Part shown: positions 1 through 11,207 of the stretch, one piece after another
Layout of the letters: each line of letters starts with the position of its first letter
How positions within the stretch are numbered: position 1 is the first letter of the stretch
NCBI GenBank assembly: GCA_029448655.1
Contig: JACCLO010000006.1
Location: forward strand, 3,100,001 to 3,164,000
Direction: 5' to 3'
Length of the DNA: 64,000 nt
Origin: Wolfiporia cocos
Taxonomy: Eukaryota; Basidiomycota; Agaricomycetes; Polyporales; Phaeolaceae
Notes under the pieces: generated by a model
Told to the model about the DNA's origin: nothing
Databases searched by the model: none
The model's input: only the letters and a program-made list of their open reading frames with translations
Translations under genes and position numbers: made by a program

Positions 1-600
1 ACCTATTCGCATGCTGACCATGACGCGGGAATTTGGAGCACTGCAGCGGCACTCAGCTGCTGTCTCAGCGGCAACAACTCTACCGCACATCTAATTTTTA
101 ACCAGGAGAGGCGGAAAATACAGATGGCGATAACATAGTAACAACAGAGGGATCTATAATCCCAAGGTCGCTAATTTTAACCAACAAAGCGAGACATTAA
201 CTGCAAGTACCGCAGCAGTATCATGCAAAAAAGGTTAGATATATTCGATTCGTTTAAGCTCAGAATAGCCCATATAGCAAGGCAGCATCGACGGTTTCGC
301 ACATCCGCACCGATCAAAAATGCGGCTGCGTCCGCGCCGCCAGGTTCTATGCGCTGCATGGCTTCATCAATGCATGCATGTGGCTAGCCATGTCCTGAAT
401 TATAAGATTTAGCAAAGTGATCCGAGCCGATGTCGCGCGCACGTGGCAGTGTAATTTGTACACCGAGGAGTGCATTTCCGCGTGACATTGTCCGATATAA
501 ACTCAAAACTATATTCTACCAGCACCTGGCCGAGTGTTGGAACGAAGAGGTATCCATAGACCAATAAGACTCTTTATTAAACCCACTTTCAGCATAAGTG
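1..600. other. No gene recognised
   Basis: This AT-rich stretch holds only short open frames without a family signature. It runs up to the DUF6533 relic that starts near 601. I see no repeat structure in it beyond simple low-complexity sequence. Confidence 0.5.
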
Positions 601-1925
601 CCGTATGAGTGGGCTCGGCGACGAGGTCAAGCTGATTTGGAGCAGTCGTCTTTTTACTACTGCCCTATGCTATTTCAACTTGTCGATTGGTCTTTGGTGG
701 GCCATGGAGTCTTCTCTATAGACTCGGCCAATGTGGTTTAGTTTACAGGCATGCAGTTGTGCTCTTATTATTGTAACTATCTTACTGATTATATTACTCA
801 TATAGGTAATGGATGCCGCATTGAGAGCTTATGCCAATATGACTGGTCACCCTCAGCTACAAGATTGGGATGACGATCAATGTGGCGAGCATGCCAATGA
901 TATACACTGCCTGGGCCAGTGTGCCTCGTCATGTCTCGTGCATTTGGTGCCAATCACTGATCATTTCATCTCTCACTGTACTATCAACATTGCACATATA
1001 CGCAGTCAGCAGCTGTCACGGATAAAATGTGACATACGCCATAACTGATGCCGAGAGCTTCTCAGTAGTAGAAGTGCCCACTTTAGCGATCCCAACAAGT
1101 CCCTTGTGCTATCACAAACATATGCTCACACATGGGCACAATGCCTGCTAGGATCCTTTAGCACAACCTCACAGACTAAGTACATAGACTCTTAGGTAGT
1201 TTCCCTAGATAGTCTCCCAGGACACATTACAAGCACCATTACTGGCAGTTAGGACATACATGTACACACATCTACGATAATATATAGGGGGATAGAGCAT
1301 CATGTTCAGACCTCAGTCTGAACTTGGTATTCTTCCACCCACCTCACCCCACTCAGCTCTGTGGGCCATGGGTGGCCTTGTCAGCAGCTGAGATATCATA
1401 TTGTTGATGTTCCTCCTTGGTGTGGCCCGATATTGCCATAATTATGGTCTATAAACTGGGTCCAGCACAATGGTGATGTGGATGATTAAGCTCCTACAGT
1501 TCCAAAATATATGCATAATCTGTGTGCTCATACCTTCTTCAAAAGTCTGTAGCCAAACCAATTTGCAGAGCAGGACAGCAATGCTAGGGTATGTGTCCCA
1601 TTCAGGAATCCTCTCTATGATTCTGAAAGCTGATGAGGTGCAGTTGTAAGAATCATGGTGCAGTTAGTTTCATTTCTCATTAACATCACCCAGGGATTTT
1701 GGCCACATGTATACACACGATATTGTCAGATGCCATTGTATTAACTGCCAGATGGTGTTATCTGTATGACTCTAGCCTATCAGGGCTCTTTTCCTGAAAC
1801 TGGTGTCTGTCAGGATGTCAATGGTGAGATTGACTATCTTAGGAGATGGTGTGGTATATTGTAGTAATAACTATCTGGTCCTCACTCATGTGAATCACTT
1901 TGTAGAAACAATATACTTCCTGCTG
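601..1925 (+). pseudogene. DUF6533 membrane-protein relic, split by a solo LTR
   Basis: At nucleotide level this stretch follows the DUF6533 gene on the minus strand at 34167-35720. The 'GDEVKLIWSS' motif of the DUF6533 N-terminus is at about 616-645. The segment matching the MTINV..YTAWA exon is at 870-930, and the ..STLHIYAVSS segment at about 975-1010. Matches to the downstream transmembrane exons continue at about 1400-1640 and 1650-1920. The frame is broken by a TAG within the first exon, by another stop before residue 70 and by frame changes. A 370-bp solo LTR sits in the middle at 1014-1383. In the intact relatives this is a multi-span membrane protein of unknown function. The strand is opposite to the two other copies. 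I see no adjacent AKR copy here. Confidence 0.8.
1014..1383 (+). repeat. Solo LTR, 370 bp
   Basis: It starts TGTCACGG and ends CCTTGTCA, with TG..CA termini. It is flanked by the direct repeat GCAGC (1009-1013 and 1384-1388), a 5-bp target duplication. It lies inside the DUF6533 relic, and the relic sequence continues on both sides. A TATA-like TATATAG is near 1281, and about 32 nt later comes AGTCTGAACTT. The solo LTR at 41226-41610 has the same promoter block, so the two belong to one family. No internal region remains, which fits LTR-LTR recombination. Confidence 0.9.
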
Positions 1926-2663
1926 TCACAGAATGTGGTGGCATGGCCCTTGTGTAGGTAATGTGACCTTGTAGATAAGATAAGACCTATGTTGTAGATA
2001 AGTAGGGTGCTAGCACCAGCTCATGGTCACTATAGTTACATGTTATGCATTACTAGTTACACTGTGTGCCTACTGCGCACAGGCCTGCTTTAGAGTATGG
2101 TAGCTTACAATAGTGCGCATCATGTATATACTGTTACGGTTATTTTGATTTTTCGAATGCTCACAGAACTCACCATTGGGTGAATACGATACAGGGACTT
2201 TGACACAGATTATATCTAACATACACGCTAACGTCCACGGTGTTGACCTCACGTCGGTGCCACTAACTGAAGACCTAACGTCTTGAGTTACAGATGGGCT
2301 GGATGGGTGTTGATAGATGACCCAAGGTAGATGTAACTAAGGAGTAGTGTCAACCACCAGTCTAGCACACAGAGGATAGAGTATGAACTGAGGGACTCAC
2401 CCCAGTGCTGATGATATCAAGTCTGAGGTAGTAAGATCTCAGATGGTAGCCTTATATACATGAGCCACGTCACACTACTACTGTAAGTACTGGCCCTAAA
2501 GTAGAGGGCCATGCGCAGGCGCTGTATTGTCACTGACTAAGCTACTATCACCTGACCAGATGTGAGTCCACAGAGTACACGTGTACCGCTACACTACCGA
2601 GCACCAGTCATGTGACTACAAATGCATGAGATCCCTGGTTCAAGACAGGGAGGGGGTAATATA
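1926..2663. other. Repeat-derived sequence without a gene
   Basis: No coding region is recognised. The stretch at about 2035-2100 (TAGTTACATGTTATGCA and ACTGCGCACAGGCC) resembles part of the 598-bp LTR at 4503-5100, so a decayed LTR of that family may lie here, beginning near the TGTCACAG at about 1929. I could not find its other end or a target duplication. Confidence 0.4.
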
Positions 2664-2839
2664 TGTGATGCCCCAGAAATCTGTGGCTGTTATGGGTCGA
2701 ATACCTGTTCGTATATTCGGGATGCGAATATAGATCATTCTTCTGCACGTAGGCACGTCGCTGTATGCAAGGCAAATACTCGTTAGATGCCTTCAAGTCC
2801 TAGGTGAAGTTCCTAGGAGATCATGTAATATCCAATACG

Positions 2840-3327
2840 TGTTAGAGGATATAATCTGTTCAGGTGCGAGTCTGATAGAATATAAGACTTGCCTAAGTCC
2901 GAGAAGTCAGTGTGCACTTCGAGGACTTAGTCGTTCGGTTGCTCGAGTGAGAAATACTGAGCGTAGTTTCCTACGTTTGAGAACAAGTATAAGACTTCTT
3001 GTTTGTACAACAAGGTCGAGCTGGAGAGCCTCGACAATAAGTACATGAGTTTATATACTACGTTGGGTTTTAGGGGTCAAGTCAGTCCCGGATGTCACTG
3101 ATACTATCTACACTATAGTCCCAAATGTTTGATAGGTATGTAGTGATATATCCGAGACGATAGATAGGAATGATGGTGGTTGAACACCATATATCAGCTA
3201 GTGAATGATAAATATGAAATGGAGACAGAGTTGGATCTGTCAAAGGTGAAACAAGCCCAATACGCTAATACAATTGGGGATACGCCCAGTAGAGTCACAA
3301 GTAGCCAGGGGGGTTGGTTGCGCAACA
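2840..3327 (-). repeat. Copia-like LTR, left arm of palindrome
   Basis: Read on the minus strand this unit starts TGTTGCGCAACC and ends CTCTAACA, giving TG..CA termini over 488 bp. It matches the forward unit at 3405-3890 along its whole length with scattered substitutions. The assignment to Ty1/copia is a guess from the terminal sequence, because no internal coding region is attached. Confidence 0.6.
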
Positions 3328-3404
3328 AGTCCCTGTAACGTATTCACCCAGTGGTGAGTTCTGACAGCATTCAAAAATCAAAATAACCATAACAGTGGCA
3401 GACT

Positions 3405-3890
3405 TGTTGCGCAACCAACACCCCTGGCTACTCGTGACTCTACCGGGCATAACCCTGGTTGTACTAGTGTATAGGGTCTGATTTACCTCGGGCAGATGCA
3501 AGTCTGCCACCATTTCATATTTATCATTCTATGATTGACAGATGGCGTTCAACCGCCATAACATTGCTATCTATTGTTTCAGATATATCGCTACATACTT
3601 ATCAAATGTTTCAATCTAGGACGTAGACAGTAGCAGTGACATCTGGGGCAGATAGGACTCCCAAAACCTAGTGTAGTATATAAACTCGTGTAACTAAGTC
3701 GAGGCTCTTCAGCTCAACCTTGTTGTATAAACAAGAGTCTTATACTTGTTCTCAAATGTAGGAAACTACGCTCAGTATTTACTTGAGCTCTTGAACTGAC
3801 TAAGTCCTCAAAGTGCACACCGATTTCTTGGACTTGGGCAAGTCTCATATTCTACAAGACTTGCTCCAGAACAGATTGTATCCTCTAACA
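3405..3890 (+). repeat. Copia-like LTR, right arm of palindrome
   Basis: This 486-bp unit has TG..CA termini (TGTTGCGCAACC to CTCTAACA) and a TATATAAAC block at about 3680. It is followed by roughly 180 bp that is also present, inverted, beyond the left unit. That extra 180 bp suggests that the duplicated segment was an LTR plus the start of the internal region and not a bare solo LTR. Confidence 0.6.
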
Positions 3891-4502
3891 CGTATTGGAT
3901 ACTGATTGATCTCTTAAAGTCATAGACTCAGGGCCTGAAGGCTTATTAGTGACAGATTTGCCTTGCACTCGCCTGATTGGGCTACGTGCAGAAGAACCGA
4001 TTATATTTGTGACAGAATATACAAACAGGTATACAACCCATAACAGGGACTGGAACTCATACGGTGGGCATCTGGTATGGATATGGGCATGTGAGTCTGA
4101 AAGCAAATATGTATGGGGAGCATGTACTGGCATGCGTCTGCTTTACTGGGCAGGCGGTGAGGTGCAGCTGTGGTATGGCACGACCCAACTTTCTACACCA
4201 GATCAATTGTCTGACGTCTATGGTATGAATGAGCTGTTACCATTGATGTAGAGAAGAATGATCACTGCTGACTCTTCTGTATGCTGCATCAACTTCGAGA
4301 ACTCAACACTATGGCATGACGGCCGCTAATTAACCAGGGCTAGGGGTGGCTATCGATGAGAAATACATGTCAGTGCATATAAAGCTTGCATACTCATCTA
4401 TACAACATGATACATGTCGCATTCTGTGGGACTGCTGCATCCACTGACAGATGAGAGGGACTTGGAGGAGGAGGAAGAGATCAAAGGATGTAGGCTGAAG
4501 AT

Positions 4503-5100
4503 TGTCACAAACTTTCCTTAGAGGATACGTAACATCCCTCGCTGTAGGTATTATAGGCGCCGCTAGGTGCGCGCGCGCTTCCATGATCCTCAGCCACCTC
4601 CGCGTCTATCCAGGACTCCGTCTAGATCATATGACTGTAGGTTAGCGCTGTAGGGTAGCGCGCGCCTTAGGTACTCACGTTAGGGTCACACCGTCCACAT
4701 GTCGTCACATATAGTTACATATCATGTGCCCTGGTAGTTACTGCGCACAGGCCGCGACTTTAGGGCGACCATTACTGGTCAACTATGCATGTATAAGTAC
4801 GACAAGATGGGGACTTACTTCCCCATCTTTAGGATTTTCGGCAACTGAGCCTCTGGCTCCTCTCTTGCATTCTGCCTGTGTGCGACGCTGCCCCGGGGGC
4901 CCTCTCTGACTTGCTCGACTGTGTGCCAGCCCCGACATGTCGCCTTGCGGAGTACCGTTGGTACTCCCGGTGGACTCCTATAAGGATGTCCCATCGGGCG
5001 CGCCGTGAGGTCACCGCTATCGCGGTTGGTGCATCGCCTTGTAAGGCTTATAGGGACTCCCCTGTAGCCAGGGTCCCACAGACGTTGTAAGTCTGTGTCA
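4503..5100 (+). repeat. 5' LTR of the non-autonomous element
   Basis: This LTR is 598 bp and runs TGTCACAAAC to CTGTGTCA. TATAAG at 4792 is followed 32 nt later by CATCTTTAGGATT (4824-4836), the predicted RNA start, whose complement forms the primer-binding site just after the LTR. Confidence 0.93.
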
Positions 5101-5886
5101 TAATCCTAAAGATGTTTTACCTCCCCTCCGGCGCCACTTGCGCTGGGGCCGAGGGTTTTTCACTCGCAGGTCGCCAAGGCAACGCGGCGGGGCAGCCTCT
5201 TGGGAGAAGACCCAGAGGTCCGTAGATTTACGAGCCCCCATCTAAGCGTTACACCTGGCAAAGCGGCCGCGAGGAGTAAAAAGTAAGTCCGCCCCCCATG
5301 AACAACAGGGTAGCGGGGTCAACAGGTATAAGCCGCGTTCAGGGCCCGCCGCCGTCACCCCTGCAAAGGGAATGTACGTGCGTGTGGAGGCACAGTGCAT
5401 CCTCGCCATCACCCCTGGGCGGCAGGAGTCAGCTCACCAATCCTTGACCTGTGGGTATGCGAAGGGAACCCGCGAGGGTCTCCCAACCCCACACCGACGG
5501 TCAACATTATGAATACGGAAACACGACTAGGTACCTAATCGACGAGGACCCAACATAGTCGGAGGTCGGCGCGTCATGCGTAGCCAAGTCGGCACACGCT
5601 AGGAAAGGAATGACACGGCATTACCTTCCCAGTAGCCTCTGCGCTCACCGCTAGCGACGACTCACTCGCTCACGTCAGGCATGTAAGGAACAGGGAACGG
5701 TGAACAACGTCCCAATGTCTCCTGAATGGTCACCCTCCTTCGTACTCCCAATGGCGGACAGGACCGCCATGTCTGGAACTTCCACCTGGGGGCACAGGTG
5801 CCAGACATCAAAACTCAACCTAAGGGATGTTGCGTCGTAGGTTATAGGTACAACGTCGGGACGACGTTTTTCGAGAGGGGGGGTAA
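5101..5886 (+). other. Non-coding internal region of the LTR element
   Basis: No frame resembles gag or pol. The sequence is GC-rich with stops in all frames. It presumably carries packaging and priming signals only. Confidence 0.7.
5102..5114 (+). promoter_or_regulatory. Self-priming primer-binding site (Tf1-like)
   Basis: The 13 nt AATCCTAAAGATG, one base after the 5' LTR, are the exact reverse complement of 4824-4836 in the LTR. In Tf1/sushi-type elements the first 11 or so nt of the element's own RNA fold back and prime minus-strand synthesis at this spot. The match is seen directly. The mechanism is inferred from that family. Confidence 0.75.
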
Positions 5887-6484
5887 TGTCACAAACTTTC
5901 CTTAGAGGATACGTAACATCCCTCGCTGTAGGTATTATAGGCGCCGCTAGGTGCGCGCGCGCTTCCATGATCCTCAGCCACCTCCGCGTCTATCCAGGAC
6001 TCCGTCTAGATCATATGACTGTAGGTTAGCGCTGTAGGGTAGCGCGCGCCTTAGGTACTCACGTTAGGGTCACACCGTCCACATGTCGTCACATATAGTT
6101 ACATATCATGTGCCCTGGTAGTTACTGCGCACAGGCCGCGACTTTAGGGCGACCATTACTGGTCAACTATGCATGTATAAGTACGACAAGATGGGGACTT
6201 ACTTCCCCATCTTTAGGATTTTCGGCAACTGAGCCTCTGGCTCCTCTCTTGCATTCTGCCTGTGTGCGACGCTGCCCCGGGGGCCCTCTCTGACTTGCTC
6301 GACTGTGTGCCAGCCCCGACATGTCGCCTTGCGGAGTACCGTTGGTACTCCCGGTGGACTCCTATAAGGATGTCCCATCGGGCGCGCCGTGAGGTCACCG
6401 CTATCGCGGTTGGTGCATCGCCTTGTAAGGCTTATAGGGACTCCCCTGTAGCCAGGGTCCCACAGACGTTGTAAGTCTGTGTCA
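5887..6484 (+). repeat. 3' LTR of the non-autonomous element
   Basis: This LTR is 598 bp and appears identical to the 5' LTR at 4503-5100. It is preceded by a purine tract at 5873-5883 and followed by the target duplication AAGAT. Confidence 0.93.
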
Positions 6485-6489
6485 AAGAT

Positions 6490-7880
6490 GAGTCTTCACC
6501 TTCGGTTTATGACATCAGCAGTAGCCAGTCGAAGTCAAATAAGGTTAGCATATATAGCTCCTTATAATTGTGTCATTGGACTTGGCGCAAAATATCACAT
6601 ATTTACATAATCTAATAACCTTATAATGGCATAGTCTTTTGACAGCTTGTCAGGAATCTGTCAGAAATATGCAGATTCTGAAGGGATTCTGATGCTCCTA
6701 GCATCTGCCCAGAATCCCTTCAGAATCTGCCCAGAATTGGTGATTCCGACGAGATTCTGAGGTGTCAGAAAACAGGCGGCTTCATGCAGTGATGGGTAAC
6801 AGAAGAATCATGAAATTGTGTACTCTTCGTCCGTGGCAAGCGGTTGGGTCCAATATGGTATTTGTGAGATTCTAATCATCTCCCGCTAGTCTACCATTGG
6901 GAGCACATCTTCGAGGGCTTCGGCCGCATCGTCAAGCCATCGTCGCCGTGGTATGATCGCGTTCATATTAGCTTATTAGCACCCGCGTTGTAATGAACTC
7001 TATTTATCTTTTGTACCAAAATATCCCAATGCCCATCCCGACGAATTGTTCTGACTGGCTAATATTATGTAAGGTATAAGTATGTGACTATCTGACACAA
7101 GGCGTACAACATACAACTGATGAGCGTGTGAGGCGTGCACTGCGACCGAGCACCCATGCAAGCACAGAGGACAAGGAGTGAGTGAGGGTCAGCTACGAGA
7201 TATCGATATCCTCCAGTAAACATAATTTTTGTGCATGATAGACGCTTCTGTTGTTCGTGTGCGGCGATGAGACTGTTCTATGTTGAGCATTCTAGCGATT
7301 TCAGCATATCTATGGCCATAGAATGTCGAGGGGTGGCGTCTAGTCTCCCTCGAGCCAAGTCCAGATCCTGGGTTGTCTTGTCTATGACGTAAATTACAAG
7401 CAGAGCCAGCAATACTGACAGATGTCCGCGATGATTGCCTGTAGACGAGACATTACACCACCGTGGCTACAAGATGAAGCCCCCGAGTCGGCGCCTCTGC
7501 TGTTCCCTGGAGACGCGGCTTTATGTGCGTCATTACCACTCATGAGAGCATTGCATTTTGTCTGAGCAATGATATATCAAGCGGGAAGAGCACAGCTGGA
7601 GATGGTAGTAGAGTTAACAGCGTAGAGGCTTTCAAAGAACAGATCGAATCTAGTGCAGTACTCTGATCGAGCAGGCCTCCGGAGCTAACAAGATCAAACA
7701 AAGGAGATAACGCGTTCGGGACGTGCCTGTGCACTGCGGCTTGGGTCACTCCGAACGCCATCCAACTCCCAGTCTCCACCGCTCGATTGTACTCCCGTAA
7801 CGATCAACTGTAACGACTTACGCGCATATCATTATTTTTAACGACACCTTGTATGTATTACGACTCTGAACGCGCCCGCA
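6490..7880. other. Intergenic region upstream of the kelch gene
   Basis: No gene is recognised. A strong hairpin is at 6672-6729 (listed separately). The region from about 7100 up to the kelch start presumably contains that gene's promoter, but I see no distinct TATA or CCAAT box close to the start. Confidence 0.5.
6672..6729. repeat. Perfect 20-bp inverted repeat (hairpin)
   Basis: The stem at 6672-6691 is the exact reverse complement of 6710-6729. The 18-nt loop itself contains a GATGCT/AGCATC pairing. Further AGAATC/GATTCT motifs lie on both sides. It may be a small MITE remnant or a transcript hairpin. Confidence 0.85.
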
Positions 7881-10800
7881 ATGTCACGCGCCGTGCTACG
7901 CACTCTGACTATTCTGTCACTCGTGCGTAATTTTTGCGCAACCTACACGGCCATTCCGAGGTGAGTTGTTGGCCATGGCCTTACGAAAGGTGATGGGAAC
8001 GCGCGGATAGATGGGGGCAGGCGACTGCGCTCGTCGAGGACATACTCTTCGTCCAGGGAGGCAGAACAGACCAATATAATGAATATTCGTACTCCTCTGC
8101 ACCGCCGGACAACGATATGCTCGTGTTGTCCCTCAGCTCCTCCTTCAGCCTATCGGCTCCCCCATGGCACTACATCAGCGGATGTTCGAATTGCTCGTCA
8201 TCGCGAGGCCCTGCCGTCGCGTGGCATACTATGTCCCCTCTGAACACATCTTACATGCTACTCTTCGGCGGCGACCTCGGGCCTAACTCGGCAATAACTG
8301 TGCCCGAAGGCGCAGACTCTGCTAGTTTGGTTGATGTCAAAAATGCCCTGTCGCCTGTCTGGGACGACGAAGCGACGTCCTGGGCAGACGAACCGCTGCG
8401 GCGCATGTACCACACTGCGTCTGCAACAGGAGGCAAGGTGTATATCGTTGGGGGCGAGAAGACAGACGGCTCTGGCGACGCGTTTTCGACACATTACGTT
8501 TTTGATCCTGCAGTGCCTGCGTTTACCGAGCTGCCAACCACGAACGCGCCACCCGGAGTATTCGGCCACGCCTCGATCGTGTTGTCTGACGGCAGAATGA
8601 TCGTGTTTGGAGGCTATGACCAGTCTGACAGCACGCTGCTGCCGTTCAGCACCATCTGGTCCCTAGATACGACAAAGACCTCTCCCAGCTGGTCCACACT
8701 ATCCGTATCCGACAATACCCTGCCCACACCACGGCGTGGGTTCGCCGCCACGCTCGTCGACGATGGCAAGGTCATTATCCAGGGCGGTGCTAGTGCAGAC
8801 CTGCAGACATCCTACAGCGACGGCTGGGTCCTGGACACAACCCATAGTCCCATGGTCTGGACAGCCATTGACGCGTTATCGGAGGTGGGCGCCCGGCATG
8901 ATCACTTTGCCGTTGGATTGGGTTCGCAAGTGTTAATTGGGTTCGGTGTGTGTCTCTATTGATAGATGGAAGTCGTCCCACTGACGCGAGGAGCGCCCAG
9001 GGTATGAGTCTGATGGCCCTGCTCCGGCCGAGCTGCATCTCTTCGATTTGTCGGATAGCTCGTGGTCGTCTTCGACATATTCGCCTCCCGCAGCGATCAC
9101 GAGTCCAACCGCGACAACGCTGTCTGGCCCTTCTCCAACGTACTCCACCGGTACCACTGGCTCTGGTCAGACGAACGACAGTGGCTCTGGAGGGTCATCG
9201 GGAACGAGGACCGGCAGCAGTTCGGGTCCGACTGCGACCGGCTCTGGAAGTGGCAGCGGCTCTGGCAACGGGAGTGGAAGCGGCAACGGAAATGGCGGCG
9301 GCGGCTCCGGGAGTGGCAGTGGTTCTGGCTCTAATTCTGGCAACGGCTCTAACCCTGGCAGCGGGAATAAGCCGATCAGTGGTGGTGGGTCGCACAATCA
9401 GCACGCAACGAGCATCGCGCTGGGCACCATCTTTGGCATCCTGGGTCTCCTTGTTGGCACGTGCGCTGCGGTGTGGTACATCCGGCGGCAGCATTCTCGC
9501 GAAAGCTTCCATATACTGCGTGCATCAGATGCTGACGAGGATGGCCACATGGGGGCAGGCCTCCCCATCGCTGGCGGTCGGGAGAAGACCATTCCGCATG
9601 TTGTCCAGAATGTGAAGAGCAAACTAGGTGTGTTCGTTCCGGCGCTCGCCGCGCGGCCGCAGAAGCGGCGCGACATGCTCGCCGACGAGGACACACAACG
9701 ATTCGATACATCATGGTACAGCCCTACGCGCCGGCACGCGAGTAGCGCGCAGTCCTCGTGGGACTCACGCCTCTCCCGACGACCTACTTTCAGTGAGGTG
9801 ATGCATGGCTCGCTCGCCTCGCTGCGGTCGGTCGGTGGAACTATGCTCGCCTACGCCGTAGGCGCGCGGGGCGGGAGATCGAGGGAAGCCAGCGCCGCAT
9901 CCCGGTCGACGGCGGCATGGTGGGAGAAAGAGCGGGCATACGAGTTGTATTCGGACGACGCAGCGTTAATCGGCGACGCGGCCGCGCGTGCGGCACGGCC
10001 CAGGGGCGGGCGGCAGCCGTCCCACGCGTCGGTGGCTTCTTCGCATGCGTACGAAGATCCCTTCTCCGATTGCGAGATAGGCCCGCCCGAGCCGCCCGCG
10101 CAATATCTAGATGACGACGACGAGGCGGGCGCCGACGTCGCGCTCGCGCTTGCGGACACCCTCTCAGACCCCCCACTGCGGCCGTACGCATACGTGCAGG
10201 CACCGGTGAGGGCGACGTTCGACCTCACCCGGCTCTCGCCTGTGTCGGAGCGGCCGTCGATACCGACCGTGACGGACCCGAACTCGTCCGAGTCTGCGCT
10301 GTCGCATGCGACGCCCCCGCCGGCGCACGCTCCCATGGCGGGCAGCGTGCTCTCCGACCCGTCCCGCAGCTCGTACGACTCGAACCGCTCGCCCCGCCCA
10401 CGGCCGTCGTCGATCATCGATGCAAATCCGCCGCCGATGGAACCGATCCGCAGGAGCAACAGCTGGTGGGTGCGCTTCATGAAGGCGCCCCTCCTCGATC
10501 GCCGCTCTAGCGACACCAACATCGCGCAGCGCGCGCTTGACTTCCGGGACCCTAACCCGCTTCCAAGGCTGATACCCATCGAAGAGTCGACGTCGACTAC
10601 GGCGGAGCCGCCGCCGACGCCAGGGCCAAGTCGGCGGCAGCGCATGTACTCGTATACGCAACATGGCCGGTCGGCGTCGTCGCTGCAGACAGCCAAGACC
10701 GCGAACTCGGAGATGCTGGAGAAGATGGGCCGTACGATAGACATCGTGCAGAACACGACGGGAAGCTCACACTCGAGCGGGCCCAGCACGGAGAGCGCAG

Positions 10801-11207
10801 ACCAAAGCCCCGGCAGCGGCGCGCCGCAAGTATTAGGCGGTCGGCCGCTCTCCATCGTCGAGTCGTCCGACGGCAGCAATGGGTCACAGGCGCACGGCGC
10901 GGACGGCGAGCTGGGAATCTTGGCGCAGCCGCCCGTGGGCAGGTCCCAGGCGGAGCAGGCTCGGATGCAATTCCCATCGCCGCCGGCGCCCCCGCGGGTT
11001 AGTCCGCCCCGTCGACCGACGTCTGGCCAGGTCGCGGCTCGTGTCCAAGAGTACGAGCGGCGTATGTCCGAGACACAGGCCCCTGCACGCCCGGAGCCAT
11101 TGGTGCGCGCGAAAAGGGACCGCAATAGCGTGTATGGTATCGCACCAAAGCCTCCGCTGTTCATCGCGAATCCAGACCTTCGGCGAAGTTCTTCCGGCTC
11201 TTCATGA
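7881..11207 (+). CDS. Kelch-repeat type I membrane protein, 1073 aa, 3 exons
   Basis: The exons are 7881-7960, 8011-8945 and 9001-11207. The introns are 50 and 55 bp, and both are GT..AG. The start gives a signal-peptide-like N-terminus (MSRAVLRTLTILSLV) placed directly before the first kelch segment, whose 'VQGGRTD' is visible. Kelch blades follow with motifs such as LLFGGDLG, KVYIVGGE, MIVFGGYD and KVIIQGGA, to about residue 330. A Ser/Gly-rich stalk (about 370-465) leads to one membrane segment at about 475-498, followed by RRQHSR. The remaining 575 or so residues form a low-complexity Ser/Pro-rich cytoplasmic tail. Fungal proteins of this layout are often labelled galactose oxidase or kelch proteins, but I see no copper-site evidence. 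A role in cell-surface or polarity signalling is only a guess. Confidence 0.88.

Larger units (their letters stand above)
2664..4072. repeat. 1.4 kb palindrome of two head-to-head copia-like LTR segments
   Basis: Arms of about 670 bp (2664-3331 and 3401-4072) are imperfect reverse complements separated by a 69-bp spacer. Each arm holds an LTR-like unit bounded by TGTTGCGCAAC and CCTCTAACA, plus about 180 bp of the sequence that follows it: RC unit 2840-3327 and forward unit 3405-3890. The forward unit has a TATATAAAC promoter-like block near 3680. The arms have diverged by many substitutions, so this is old. It looks like an inverted pair of 5' ends of one retroelement. I recognise no retroelement coding sequence here. 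Confidence 0.75.
4503..6484 (+). mobile_element. Young non-autonomous LTR retrotransposon (TRIM/LARD-like)
   Basis: Two LTRs of 598 bp flank a 786-bp internal region (5101-5886). The element is bracketed by the perfect 5-bp duplication AAGAT (4498-4502 and 6485-6489). By eye the LTRs are identical, so insertion was recent. The internal region has no gag, protease, RT or integrase reading frame, so the element would need enzymes from another element. A primer-binding site complementary to the predicted RNA start lies at 5102-5114. A purine tract (GAGAGGGGGGG, 5873-5883) stands 3 nt before the 3' LTR, as in the gypsy element at 43608. Confidence 0.93.

Noticed and set aside
9851..11164. 437-codon minus-strand frame opposite the kelch gene tail
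   Set aside because: It mirrors the GC-rich third-position pattern of the plus-strand exon and has no signature; the plus-strand model has kelch, stalk and membrane segment in order.
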